The notes under the pieces are model-generated. The model was not told the origin of the DNA, did no database searches, and saw nothing but the letters and a program-made list of their open reading frames with translations. The position numbers and the translations under genes are program-made. From Candidatus Poseidoniia archaeon (GTDB lineage Archaea; Thermoplasmatota; Poseidoniia; MGIII; CG-Epi1), in assembly GCA_022449705.1 (NCBI GenBank), contig JAKURS010000008.1:1-22955 (forward strand): a stretch of DNA of 22,955 bases, read 5' to 3'. Position 1 is the stretch's first letter. Every line of letters starts with the position of its first letter. Below, piece after piece: positions 14,515 through 21,094 of this stretch.

Positions 14515-15572
14515 TGGACGACGACGAAAGCCTGATTGGCGAGTACCAGCAGCAACGGCAGGCGGAAGATGCAGAGGAGCGCCTTGGTCGCGAGACCGAG
14601 TTCACCGGCCGCACCCCGCGGCAGGCGCATTCGGTGCTCGAGGCGGCGCATGTCAAGGGCGAGCCGGTCTACCCCCACGAGCTGGTGCGCGACAGCGTGC
14701 TCATCCTGTACGTCACCTCAATCCTCTTCTTCCTGGCGGCGTTCATCCCGCCGCCTCTCCACAGGGCGGCCGACCCCGCCGCCGCGACCGCCTTCCCGCC
14801 GCCGCTGCCGGACTGGTACCTGCTCTGGGCCTTCGGCTGCCTGAAGGTAGCGTGGGACATCGAGTTCACCATCCTGGGCCACCACTTCTTCCTGATGTCG
14901 GCGAAGGTGTGGGGCACGATGGTGCAGGGGCTGATTATCGGCCTGGTCGTAGCGGTGCCGTTCATCGACCGCGCGCTGGGATACCTGATTGACCCCGGTC
15001 CCAAGGAAGGCATGATGGACGTCCTCAACAGCGGCCACGCGCGCCGTCCCATCGAGGACCCCATACGCGCCGCGATTGGCGTCTGGGGCCTCGCCTTCGT
15101 AGTGATGCTCTCCGTCTTCTCCATCAACGCCAACATCACGCTCTACTACCCGACCGTCACGACCAGCGTGCTGGCGGGGGTGACACTGTGGGGGCCACTC
15201 GCCTGCGGCGGCCTGACCTACCTCTGGCTCGACCGGCAGCGCGCCGAAGGCGCCCGCCCGCAAAGTGACGAGGAAAGATTTGACCTGTATCGCAACGGGA
15301 TTACCAGCCGCCGTACGCAGCGCATTTACGAGTTCAAGCTCAACCGCTGCTACCAGTGCGGCCTCTGCGACGACATCTGCCCGGTGCGCACCAACGAGGG
15401 TGAGGAGGAGCTGAACATCATCTTCAACACCTTCCAGAACGAGCACGATGGCGTCGCGATGTGGTCGTGCATCACCTGCGGTATGTGTACCGCCATCTGC
15501 CCGCAGAACATCGAATACGTGGATTACGTCCTGGAGCAGCGCGCCATGGCGCTGCAGGAGGCTTCGGCATGA
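14514..15572 (+). CDS. Cytochrome b C-terminal half (subunit IV-like) fused to an HdrC-like 2x[4Fe-4S] domain
   Basis: The protein has 352 residues. A charged N-terminal tail (1-58) precedes four predicted helices (about 60-79, 132-151, 186-205, 210-238). The loop after the first helix has PDWY (99-102), a variant of the Qo-site PEWY motif. Helix four is followed by an Arg-rich segment and then two clusters' worth of cysteines: CYQCGLCDDICP (Cys279, 282, 285, 289) and CITCGMCTAICP (Cys319, 322, 325, 329), arranged as in HdrC/GlpC-type ferredoxin domains. Four helices with positive-inside charge put these clusters in the cytoplasm. The start shares one base with the cytochrome b stop (TGATG), and the stop overlaps the HdrB-like ATG. 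This fusion is the key oddity of the operon. Confidence 0.93.
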   Translation: MDDDESLIGEYQQQRQAEDAEERLGRETEFTGRTPRQAHSVLEAAHVKGEPVYPHELVRDSVLILYVTSILFFLAAFIPPPLHRAADPAAATAFPPPLPDWYLLWAFGCLKVAWDIEFTILGHHFFLMSAKVWGTMVQGLIIGLVVAVPFIDRALGYLIDPGPKEGMMDVLNSGHARRPIEDPIRAAIGVWGLAFVVMLSVFSINANITLYYPTVTTSVLAGVTLWGPLACGGLTYLWLDRQRAEGARPQSDEERFDLYRNGITSRRTQRIYEFKLNRCYQCGLCDDICPVRTNEGEEELNIIFNTFQNEHDGVAMWSCITCGMCTAICPQNIEYVDYVLEQRAMALQEASA

Positions 15573-16453
15573 CCCGCACCAAACCCTACGCCCGCACCAT
15601 CCCGCACCCGCTCTTCGAGCGTATGATTATCAACGACGCCATGACGCCCGACGAGGAGCCGTGGCAGCCCGAGCGGCAGCACGAATACGGCTACTTCCCA
15701 GGCTGCGTCGACTTCATGGACGTCGAAGTAAAATTCTCGCACCTGAACAAGGGCGACGCTGACCACGCCTCGATTGCCGCCGCCGCCATCCGGCTGATGA
15801 ACGCCGCCGGTATCGACCCGCTCATCCTCGACATGAACTCGTTCAAATGCTGCGGCCACGACCAGCTCTGGCAAGGGCAACTGGAGGTATTTGAGGAATT
15901 GAAGGCGCACAACCTGCGCCGCATGCAGGAGAGCGGCATCCGCACCCTGGTCGTCACCTGCGCCGAAGGGTACCGCACCTTCGCAGTCGATTACGACCTG
16001 CCGGGCCACGGTATCAAGGTCGAGCACGTCACGCAGACGCTGCGCGGCCGTGGCCTCAAGTTCAAGTCGCCCGAACCGGTGCGCGTCACCTTCCACGACC
16101 CCTGCCGGCTAGGCCGCATGATGGGCGAGTATGACGCGCCGCGCGAACTGATACAGCTGGTGGAGGGAGCGGAGATGGTCGAGCTGGCCAACTCGCGCGA
16201 GAAAGCGCTCTGCTGCGGCGTCTCGTCTATGATGTACTGCAACGACGCCACCAAGGCGGTGCGGCGCAAGCGGCTCGACCAGGGAACCGACGCCGATGTC
16301 CAGATAATGCTGGGCGGCTGCCCTAAGTGCTACATGCACATGCAGTGCATGCTCAACGAGGAGCGCATGGACTCCGGCGAGCACAGCCACTCATTCGAGA
16401 TGCTGGACCTGATGCAATTCCTCTCCGCCTGCCTGGTCGAGGAAGCCGCCTGA
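15569..16453 (+). CDS. HdrB-like protein with two CCG domains
   Basis: The protein has 294 residues from an ATG in an ATGA overlap with the preceding stop. Two cysteine-rich CCG domains are visible: Cys46, Cys94-Cys95 and Cys131 in the first, and Cys179, Cys215-Cys216, Cys251 and Cys254 in the second. The second has the full pattern (CRLG, CCGV, CPKC); the first ends CAEG and lacks its fourth cysteine. CCG domains of HdrB/HdrD bind noncubane [4Fe-4S] clusters that reduce disulfides; relatives in GlpC, LutA and GlcF serve other oxidoreductases. No membrane segment is seen, so it should sit in the cytoplasm against the HdrC-like domain fused to cytochrome b. Its substrate is unknown; methanogen CoM-CoB is not implied. 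Confidence 0.9.
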   Translation: MTRTKPYARTIPHPLFERMIINDAMTPDEEPWQPERQHEYGYFPGCVDFMDVEVKFSHLNKGDADHASIAAAAIRLMNAAGIDPLILDMNSFKCCGHDQLWQGQLEVFEELKAHNLRRMQESGIRTLVVTCAEGYRTFAVDYDLPGHGIKVEHVTQTLRGRGLKFKSPEPVRVTFHDPCRLGRMMGEYDAPRELIQLVEGAEMVELANSREKALCCGVSSMMYCNDATKAVRRKRLDQGTDADVQIMLGGCPKCYMHMQCMLNEERMDSGEHSHSFEMLDLMQFLSACLVEEAA

Positions 16454-17289
16454 TGGCGGGTATCGACCGGCAGTTCATGTCTGCTTGGAAGCAGGCCGCG
16501 ACCCACGCTGGTGACAGCGAAGCGGTGCAAATCTGGACGCAGGACGGAAGCTACGGCGGCCTCGACTCGGGCAAGCTCGGTATCTGGGGCACCGTCGTCG
16601 GCGTGGACTTCGACCTCTGCATCGCCGACGGGGCGTGCATCGACGCCTGCCCGGTCGACGTATTCGAGTGGATTGACAGCCCCGGCCACGCCGCGTCCGA
16701 GCGCAAGCCGTTCATGCCGCGCGAGCCCGACTGCATCGTCTGCCGCGCCTGCGAGGAGGTCTGCCCGGTGGATGCGGTGTTCATCACCGCGCCGGACGAC
16801 GTCGAGGCGGCGATGGCGGGCGAAGAGTTCGTGCCCGCCCCGGCTGTCGCAGAGGTGGGTGAAGCGGTCGCAGAGATCGAGGCGGCGGAAGCGGTGCCCG
16901 CAGCGGCTGCTGCAGCGCCGGCGTGGGAGCCGAAGCCGGACAGGTGGTACAAGCGCATGAAGGCGTCGCTCGAGGGGTTGGAGCTGCCCGATACCGGCAT
17001 GGCAAAGGCAAAACCACTCTTCAAGGAAGTCCGCAAGCAGACGCTGGACTCGCTTTCGCGCGGCAAGGACTTCATAGCGCTGGTCAACAACGACAAATGC
17101 ATCGGCTGCACGCAGTGCATCTACTTCTGCAACTTTGCGTCGATAGATATGATTGGGTGGGAGCTGGAAACGCGCACCGACACGTTCGAGTCGATGAAGG
17201 CGCTGATTGTCGAGGACACCTGCACCGGCTGCACCCTCTGCGTCTTCGCCTGCCCGGTCGAAGCCATCACCATGGAAGCACGGGCGTAA
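16453..17289 (+). CDS. Double ferredoxin: zinc-ferredoxin-like domain joined to a 2x[4Fe-4S] domain
   Basis: The protein has 278 residues; its ATG shares a base with the HdrB-like stop (TGATG). Residues about 30-115 match the Sulfolobus/Thermoplasma zinc-containing ferredoxin (LGIWGTVVGVDFDLCIADGA, 42-61). Cluster one has Cys56, Asp59, Cys62, Cys66, the CxxDxxC pattern that favours [3Fe-4S]; cluster two has Cys94, 97, 100, 104. Two of the expected zinc ligands are replaced (see findings). An Ala/Pro/Glu-rich linker (about 125-160) leads to a second ferredoxin with CIGCTQCIYFC (Cys216, 219, 222, 226) and CTGCTLCVFACP (Cys257, 260, 263, 267). With four clusters it is a probable soluble electron wire to the HdrB/HdrC-like module. 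Confidence 0.92.
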   Translation: MAGIDRQFMSAWKQAATHAGDSEAVQIWTQDGSYGGLDSGKLGIWGTVVGVDFDLCIADGACIDACPVDVFEWIDSPGHAASERKPFMPREPDCIVCRACEEVCPVDAVFITAPDDVEAAMAGEEFVPAPAVAEVGEAVAEIEAAEAVPAAAAAAPAWEPKPDRWYKRMKASLEGLELPDTGMAKAKPLFKEVRKQTLDSLSRGKDFIALVNNDKCIGCTQCIYFCNFASIDMIGWELETRTDTFESMKALIVEDTCTGCTLCVFACPVEAITMEARA

Positions 17290-17293
17290 GTGC

Positions 17294-17836
17294 ATGGCTG
17301 GCAGAAACGGCGGGGACGCCGAGGAGCCGGAGAATAGTGAAAGTGCCAGCCCGCCCACCGCGCCGCCCGTCAACCTGCGGCTGCGCTACGGCATCGTCGC
17401 CGTTGTCTGGCTGCTGGTGGTGGGGCTAGCCGGGATCGCCACCCGCGCCGGCGACCCCGGCTTCGGGCAGGTGTCGTTCATCCTGCTCGGCGCGCTGCTT
17501 ACCTGGGTCGTGCTGCGCGCCTGGCCGCCGCCGGCGGTCGAGCCGCCGCCGGCCGATATCGTAATCGAGACGCCGCTCGACGCCCCCGAGTGGGGCATCG
17601 GCGAGAACGCCTACCGGCGGCTGACCTGGGCGACAATGATACTCGCCACCGGCTGCGTCGCCGTCTTCCTGGAGTGGCTGATACAGGCGCGCTTCGCCGC
17701 CGCGTTCGGGATGCTGCTGCTCGGCGCCGCCATCGGCGTGCTGCCGCTCGTCATCCCGGTGCGCGAGACCGAGGCGACCATCCGGCGCCTTGCGGAGCGT
17801 AAACGGCGCAAGGCGTGGCGGCGGCGCGAGCAATAG
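17294..17836 (+). CDS. Four-helix membrane protein ending the respiratory operon
   Basis: The protein has 180 residues, starting at an ATG four bases after the ferredoxin stop; the longer frame from 17207 would run through the ferredoxin gene. A polar, acidic and proline-rich N-terminus (1-33) is followed by hydrophobic segments at about 38-57, 62-79, 110-131 and 135-158, and a very basic C-terminus (ERKRRKAWRRREQ). The layout is two helix pairs separated by a proline-rich loop. I do not recognise a family. The close spacing suggests an accessory or assembly subunit of the cytochrome b complex. Confidence 0.65.
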   Translation: MAGRNGGDAEEPENSESASPPTAPPVNLRLRYGIVAVVWLLVVGLAGIATRAGDPGFGQVSFILLGALLTWVVLRAWPPPAVEPPPADIVIETPLDAPEWGIGENAYRRLTWATMILATGCVAVFLEWLIQARFAAAFGMLLLGAAIGVLPLVIPVRETEATIRRLAERKRRKAWRRREQ

Positions 17837-17863
17837 CCTAATCACCCGGCCCGCTGGCGCGCC

Positions 17864-19039
17864 ATGCAGGAGCTGCTGGAAGAGGCACTCGCGACGCTGG
17901 TGCCGTCCGCAGAGGAGCAGGCGACTGTCGGGGCACTCTGCGAGTCGCTACTGGCGCGCGCCCGCGAGGCCGCCCCTGACGGCGTCGAGCCGCTGCTCGT
18001 CGGCTCCGTCGCGAAGGGAACCTGGCTCCCCGGTGCCGATATCGACCTGTTCCTCTGCTTCCCCGAGGGGGCGGACCTGGCGAAGGAAGGGCTGGCGCTG
18101 GCACGCGCCATACTGCCGGAAGGCGAGGAGCTGTATGCACAGCATCCCTACCTGTGCGGCAGCGTCGAGGGGCGCAACGTCGACGCGGTGCCCTGCTTCG
18201 GAATCAGCGACCCGGCGCAGCCGGCGTCGGCGGTTGACCGCACGGTATTCCACAGCGCGTGGGTGCGCGAGAATCTTTCCGACGGGCAGCGCGAAGATGT
18301 GCGACTCGCGAAGCGTTTCCTCGCCGTCGCGGGAGCATACGGCGCCGCGGCAGCCGTGGGTGGCTTCTCAGGCTACCTGGTCGAGGTACTAATCCACCGT
18401 GCCGGCGACTTCCCGGCGTTCCTGCAGGGGCTGGCGGGCTGGCGGTCGCCGGTCGCGCTGGGCGCGGTCCCTGGAGCGCCGGAGGCTGAAATCACGCTCC
18501 CCGACCCGGTCGACCCCGGCCGCAACGTCGCGGCCGGCGTGATGCGTGACGGGCTTGCGCGCGCCATCCTGGCGGCGCGGCGGTTCCTGGCGGAGCCGAC
18601 ACTGGAGGCATTCGTCGTCGGGGCTGAGGAGCGCAAGCCGCTCGGCTGCGTCACGACGGTCGTACTGCCGCACCCCGGCGGTGTCGAAGAGACGGCACTG
18701 CCCCACATCCAGCGTCAGGGGCGCAAGCTGGTGCGTGCGCTAGAGGCGTTCGGCGTCCTCGGCTGCCACTGCTCGCTCGGTAACGAGGCGTTTATCGTGC
18801 TTGAGACGGCGCTGGTAGATTTGCCGGACCAGCAGCTCCACCGCGGCCCGGCGGCGTGGGATGACGGGGCGCTCGAATTCCTGGCAGCCTACCCGCAGGC
18901 AGCTCTGCGTGATGGGCGCTTCTGGGCGCTGAAACCGCCGCGCCACGCCAATATCGCCAGTGCGGTGCAGGCGCTACTGCCCGCGGCGCACGTGTTGGAC
19001 GAGCTTGCCGACGGGGCGGAGCCGCTGCCGCCCGCCTGA
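17864..19039 (+). CDS. cca: CCA-adding enzyme (archaeal class I tRNA nucleotidyltransferase)
   Basis: The protein has 391 residues, somewhat shorter than the usual 430-450 of archaeal members. It adds or repairs the 3'-terminal CCA of tRNAs without a nucleic acid template. The nucleotidyltransferase motif GSVAKGTWLPGADIDLF (47-63) supplies the catalytic Asp59 and Asp61, and VDAVPCF (106-112) the third carboxylate. The helical and tRNA-binding regions follow, including a late segment with HPGG and a C-terminal domain that may be trimmed. The ATG is 27 bases after the membrane-protein stop; the gene could be read through from the respiratory operon or have its own promoter, though I see no TATA box. 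Confidence 0.93.
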   Translation: MQELLEEALATLVPSAEEQATVGALCESLLARAREAAPDGVEPLLVGSVAKGTWLPGADIDLFLCFPEGADLAKEGLALARAILPEGEELYAQHPYLCGSVEGRNVDAVPCFGISDPAQPASAVDRTVFHSAWVRENLSDGQREDVRLAKRFLAVAGAYGAAAAVGGFSGYLVEVLIHRAGDFPAFLQGLAGWRSPVALGAVPGAPEAEITLPDPVDPGRNVAAGVMRDGLARAILAARRFLAEPTLEAFVVGAEERKPLGCVTTVVLPHPGGVEETALPHIQRQGRKLVRALEAFGVLGCHCSLGNEAFIVLETALVDLPDQQLHRGPAAWDDGALEFLAAYPQAALRDGRFWALKPPRHANIASAVQALLPAAHVLDELADGAEPLPPA

Positions 19040-19163
19040 CGGGAACTCAATCCCGCGGCTTGCGAGCTTTCACCAACCAGGGGCGCACGCCCCCGTCCAA
19101 GGCTGCCGCCGTCAAACCGCAGGCTGGGGCTAGGGCGTTACGCCGGGTTGGCTGACTACGCGC
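19040..19163. other. Gap between convergent genes with two small hairpins
   Basis: The 124 bases between the ends of cca and the pilin gene hold two inverted repeats: CGGGA/TCCCG (19040-19044 and 19051-19055) and GGGGCG/CGCCCC (19080-19085 and 19088-19093). Neither is followed by a T-run. They may help to separate the converging transcripts. I see no tRNA or ORF here. Confidence 0.35.
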
Positions 19164-19664
19164 TCAGCCGAGGGGCTGATCGTAGCCGATGACATCGCCG
19201 GTCGGCTCGAACTTCATACGGAAGCTGAAGCCGTCAACGCTGCCAAGGTTGGCGAGGTCAGAGCCGGGTTCACCGGGGTGAACCTCGAACTTGTCACCGG
19301 GGCTCAGCTTGCCGTCGAAGTCGTTGTCCACGAAGATTACAGCCTTGCCCTCACCAGGGTAGTAGCCGTAGACTTCCGAGACCAGACCATCGCTGGCGGT
19401 GTTAGCCGTGGTGTCTAGCAGGAACCAGTGCACCGAGTTGACTGACACCTGAGGGTTGAGCTTCACTATAGTGACAATCCAGTTCCCCTGGGAGTCCTTC
19501 AGCGCTGTGGTGCTGCCGGTTGGCGCGTTCTTGGTGGTGCCACCCAGAAAACTGGATGCCCACACATACAGCACGGCGGCCAGTACGACCGTAATCGCGA
19601 CCATCAGGATGACCGCAATAACGGGCGAAACCGCCTGCTCATCGTTCACAATTCTGCGTTTCAT
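19164..19664 (-). CDS. Archaeal type IV pilin with an EF-hand-like calcium-binding loop
   Basis: The protein has 166 residues from the ATG at 19664, which has a GGAGG site (19672-19676) upstream. MKRRIVNDEQAVSPVIAVIL (1-20) is a textbook archaeal pilin start, with the hydrophobic helix running to about 40. The head domain (about 45-166) contains DNDFDGKLSPGD (113-124), with Asp at positions 1, 3, 5 and 12, Gly at 6, Leu at 8 and Ser at 9 of a canonical 12-residue EF-hand loop. It stands alone, away from the assembly genes at 745-5134, with its own strong promoter, so it may be a highly expressed major subunit that uses that machinery. Confidence 0.85.
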   Translation of the reverse strand: MKRRIVNDEQAVSPVIAVILMVAITVVLAAVLYVWASSFLGGTTKNAPTGSTTALKDSQGNWIVTIVKLNPQVSVNSVHWFLLDTTANTASDGLVSEVYGYYPGEGKAVIFVDNDFDGKLSPGDKFEVHPGEPGSDLANLGSVDGFSFRMKFEPTGDVIGYDQPLG

Positions 19665-19710
19665 GGTTATGTCCTCCGCCCGAAGGCAGGTCCTCGCATG
19701 GTCCGTCACC

Positions 19711-19720
19711 CAATATATAC
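19711..19720 (-). promoter_or_regulatory. TATA box of the stand-alone pilin gene
   Basis: GTATATATTG on the minus strand lies about 50 bases upstream of the ATG at 19664, in clear contrast to the GC-rich surroundings. Transcription about 25 bases downstream would give a leader of roughly 25 bases containing the GGAGG ribosome binding site. Confidence 0.65.
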
Positions 19721-19797
19721 GTTGCGTCAGCCGCTCCGACGAGCGCGCGGTGCGACCCCGGCCTCGCGCGCTTCCGCCCCGGAACCAGGAAATCCGC

Positions 19798-20295
19798 TCA
19801 GCCGCGCCGCAGGATGAAAGCGGCCGCGAGCGTCAGCAGCGCAGTGGTCACCGCGCCGCCCCACGCCAGCTGGTACGCCCATACCGGCATCGCCTCCTCG
19901 TCCTCCGCCACGATGGGGGGCGGGCGCACGACTACCTCGTAGGCGGCCCAAGTGGAGTTTTCCTCGCCCGCGAAGGTGACGCTGAACTCTGCCTCGCCCT
20001 CGCCCAGTTCATGCGGATCGGCCGGCGCGAGCCACCAGAAGCTCCAGCCGTCCGTCGCGGAGCCGAACTGCAGCTCATGCGCCTCGCCCTCGCCAAACAC
20101 GTTCACAGCGGAGAGCGAGCCGTTGGTGGTGGTGATGGCGACGCCGGTGACCGCCCCGGGCTCACTCACTGTGAGCGAGACTTCGTAGGCGGTGCCGTGT
20201 GCATAATCGAGCGGCAGCCCCTCGACGCGGTAGGTCGCTTCGCCGAGCGCGGGAGCGACCAGCAGCAGCAGGAACAGCAGCGACAGCAGGCGCAT
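19798..20295 (-). CDS. Reeler-like exported protein with signal peptide and C-terminal anchor
   Basis: The protein has 165 residues. It begins at the ATG at 20295, with a signal peptide (1-19, MRLLSLLFLLLLVAPALGEA), a beta-sandwich domain (about 20-132) and a C-terminal helix (about 139-161) ending RRG. The domain follows the same course as that of the protein at 11848: GTAYEVSLTVSEP against GATYNLSLTVSDP, TNGSLS against TNGSFS, and FWWLAPAD against VEWTAPDE. It lacks the CSCH motif. A TATA-like element about 26 bases ahead of this ATG suggests a leaderless transcript and argues against the longer start at 20328. The function is unknown; a surface-anchored binding or structural role is likely. 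Confidence 0.7.
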   Translation of the reverse strand: MRLLSLLFLLLLVAPALGEATYRVEGLPLDYAHGTAYEVSLTVSEPGAVTGVAITTTNGSLSAVNVFGEGEAHELQFGSATDGWSFWWLAPADPHELGEGEAEFSVTFAGEENSTWAAYEVVVRPPPIVAEDEEAMPVWAYQLAWGGAVTTALLTLAAAFILRRG

Positions 20296-20317
20296 GCTGC
20301 CGGCGCACCTCGTTCTC

Positions 20318-20325
20318 CTATTTAA
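20318..20325 (-). promoter_or_regulatory. TATA-like element for the Reeler-like gene
   Basis: TTAAATAG on the minus strand is centred about 26 bases upstream of the ATG at 20295. That is the standard archaeal TATA-to-start distance and implies a leaderless mRNA. Confidence 0.6.
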
Positions 20326-20351
20326 CATTCAGCAGCCGGGCTGGCGCCGGT

Positions 20352-21011
20352 TCAACGGTTCAGCCCGCGCTGCTCGAGCCCTTCCAGCAGCGTGCGCACC
20401 TGGGCTTCGCGCAGCCCCAGCGCGGCGGAGGCGCCCTCGATAGTGTAGCTGGGGTTCTGCATGATGTGGTGCAGCATCCGCCGCTCGTCGTAGCTGCACT
20501 CCGCCCGGCGGCTGCAGCGGCCTACCTCGCAGTTCAGCTCGCCCACCAGCGCTAGCAGCTGCTGCCGCTCGCGCTCGAGCCCTTGCAGTGAGTACCGCAA
20601 ATCCTCGCCGACGCGAGCAAGCAGGTCCATGCGCGCGGTCGGCTCCATGCTGCGCGCCTCGGAGATGGCGCTCAGCACCCGCCGCTGCTCGTCGCTGAGC
20701 TGAGAGCTGTCGGAGTGAGGCGCCACCTGCTCGAGGAAAGTGCTCGGGCCGACGTCGATATGGAGCGAGACCGAGCGCGCCGAGCGGTAGACTCGCCGGT
20801 TGGGGCCGCGGTCGCTTGGCTCATCGCGCGAGGCGACGAAGCCATGCTCCTCCAGGATGCGCAGGTGCTTGACCACCGCCTGCTGGCTGACGTCGATTTC
20901 GCGCGACATCTGCAGCGTGTAGAGCTGCTCGCGCGAGAGCAGCTGCAGGATGCGGCGGCGGGTCGGGTTCTCGAGCAGGTAGAACAGCTCGTCGATGTCG
21001 GTGGATGACAT
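20352..21011 (-). CDS. ArsR-like winged-helix transcription regulator with a second C-terminal helix-turn-helix
   Basis: The protein has 219 residues from the ATG at 21011; the frame extends to 21158, but that part crosses the promoter and has no domain character. Residues about 5-75 form an ArsR-type winged helix (NPTRRRILQLLSREQLYTLQ, 15-34; recognition region VSQQAVVKHLRILEEHGFV). A middle section (about 80-165) is helical and perhaps coiled coil. Three cysteines in NCEVGRCSRRAEC could sense metal or redox state. The C-terminal 50 or so residues (YTIEGASAALGLREAQVRTLLEGL) look like a second helix-turn-helix. It is divergent from the gene at 21095, and direct repeats in its promoter suggest autoregulation. 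Target genes are unknown. Confidence 0.82.
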   Translation of the reverse strand: MSSTDIDELFYLLENPTRRRILQLLSREQLYTLQMSREIDVSQQAVVKHLRILEEHGFVASRDEPSDRGPNRRVYRSARSVSLHIDVGPSTFLEQVAPHSDSSQLSDEQRRVLSAISEARSMEPTARMDLLARVGEDLRYSLQGLERERQQLLALVGELNCEVGRCSRRAECSYDERRMLHHIMQNPSYTIEGASAALGLREAQVRTLLEGLEQRGLNR

Positions 21012-21022
21012 GCCAACCTGTA

Positions 21023-21044
21023 GTTGTATACTGGGGGTTGTATA
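21023..21044. promoter_or_regulatory. Direct repeats in the regulator promoter, likely operator
   Basis: GTTGTATA occurs at 21023-21030 and again at 21037-21044, 14 bases apart. A weaker copy, GTTGT, starts at 21048. The repeats lie between the start codon of the winged-helix regulator and its TATA element, where a bound repressor would block RNA polymerase. Confidence 0.45.
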
Positions 21045-21048
21045 AAAG
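21041..21048. promoter_or_regulatory. TATA element between divergent genes
   Basis: TATAAAAG on the plus strand is a good TATA box about 50 bases upstream of the ATG at 21095. On the minus strand the same bases read CTTTTATA, about 33 bases upstream of the regulator ATG at 21011. One element may serve both directions. It overlaps the second GTTGTATA repeat. Confidence 0.55.
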
Positions 21049-21094
21049 TTGTCCTCTCCGCCACACTTAAGCAGCGGCGCAGCCTGCGGGAACG

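Noticed and set aside
15461..15568. N-terminal extension of the HdrB-like frame upstream of 15569
   Set aside because: This stretch lies within the ferredoxin domain of the previous gene in another frame; the ATGA overlap gives a better start.
15569..16453. Reading the HdrB-like gene as evidence of methanogenesis
   Set aside because: CCG proteins occur in many non-methanogens, and no methanogenesis gene is present in the window.
16330..17373. Minus-strand frame of 347 codons across the ferredoxin gene
   Set aside because: It is antisense to well-recognised cysteine motifs and has the His/Arg/Ala composition of a shadow frame.
19040..19163. Possible tRNA or small RNA gene in the cca-pilin gap
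   Set aside because: No T-arm consensus, anticodon arm or acceptor pairing could be assembled; only two short hairpins are present.
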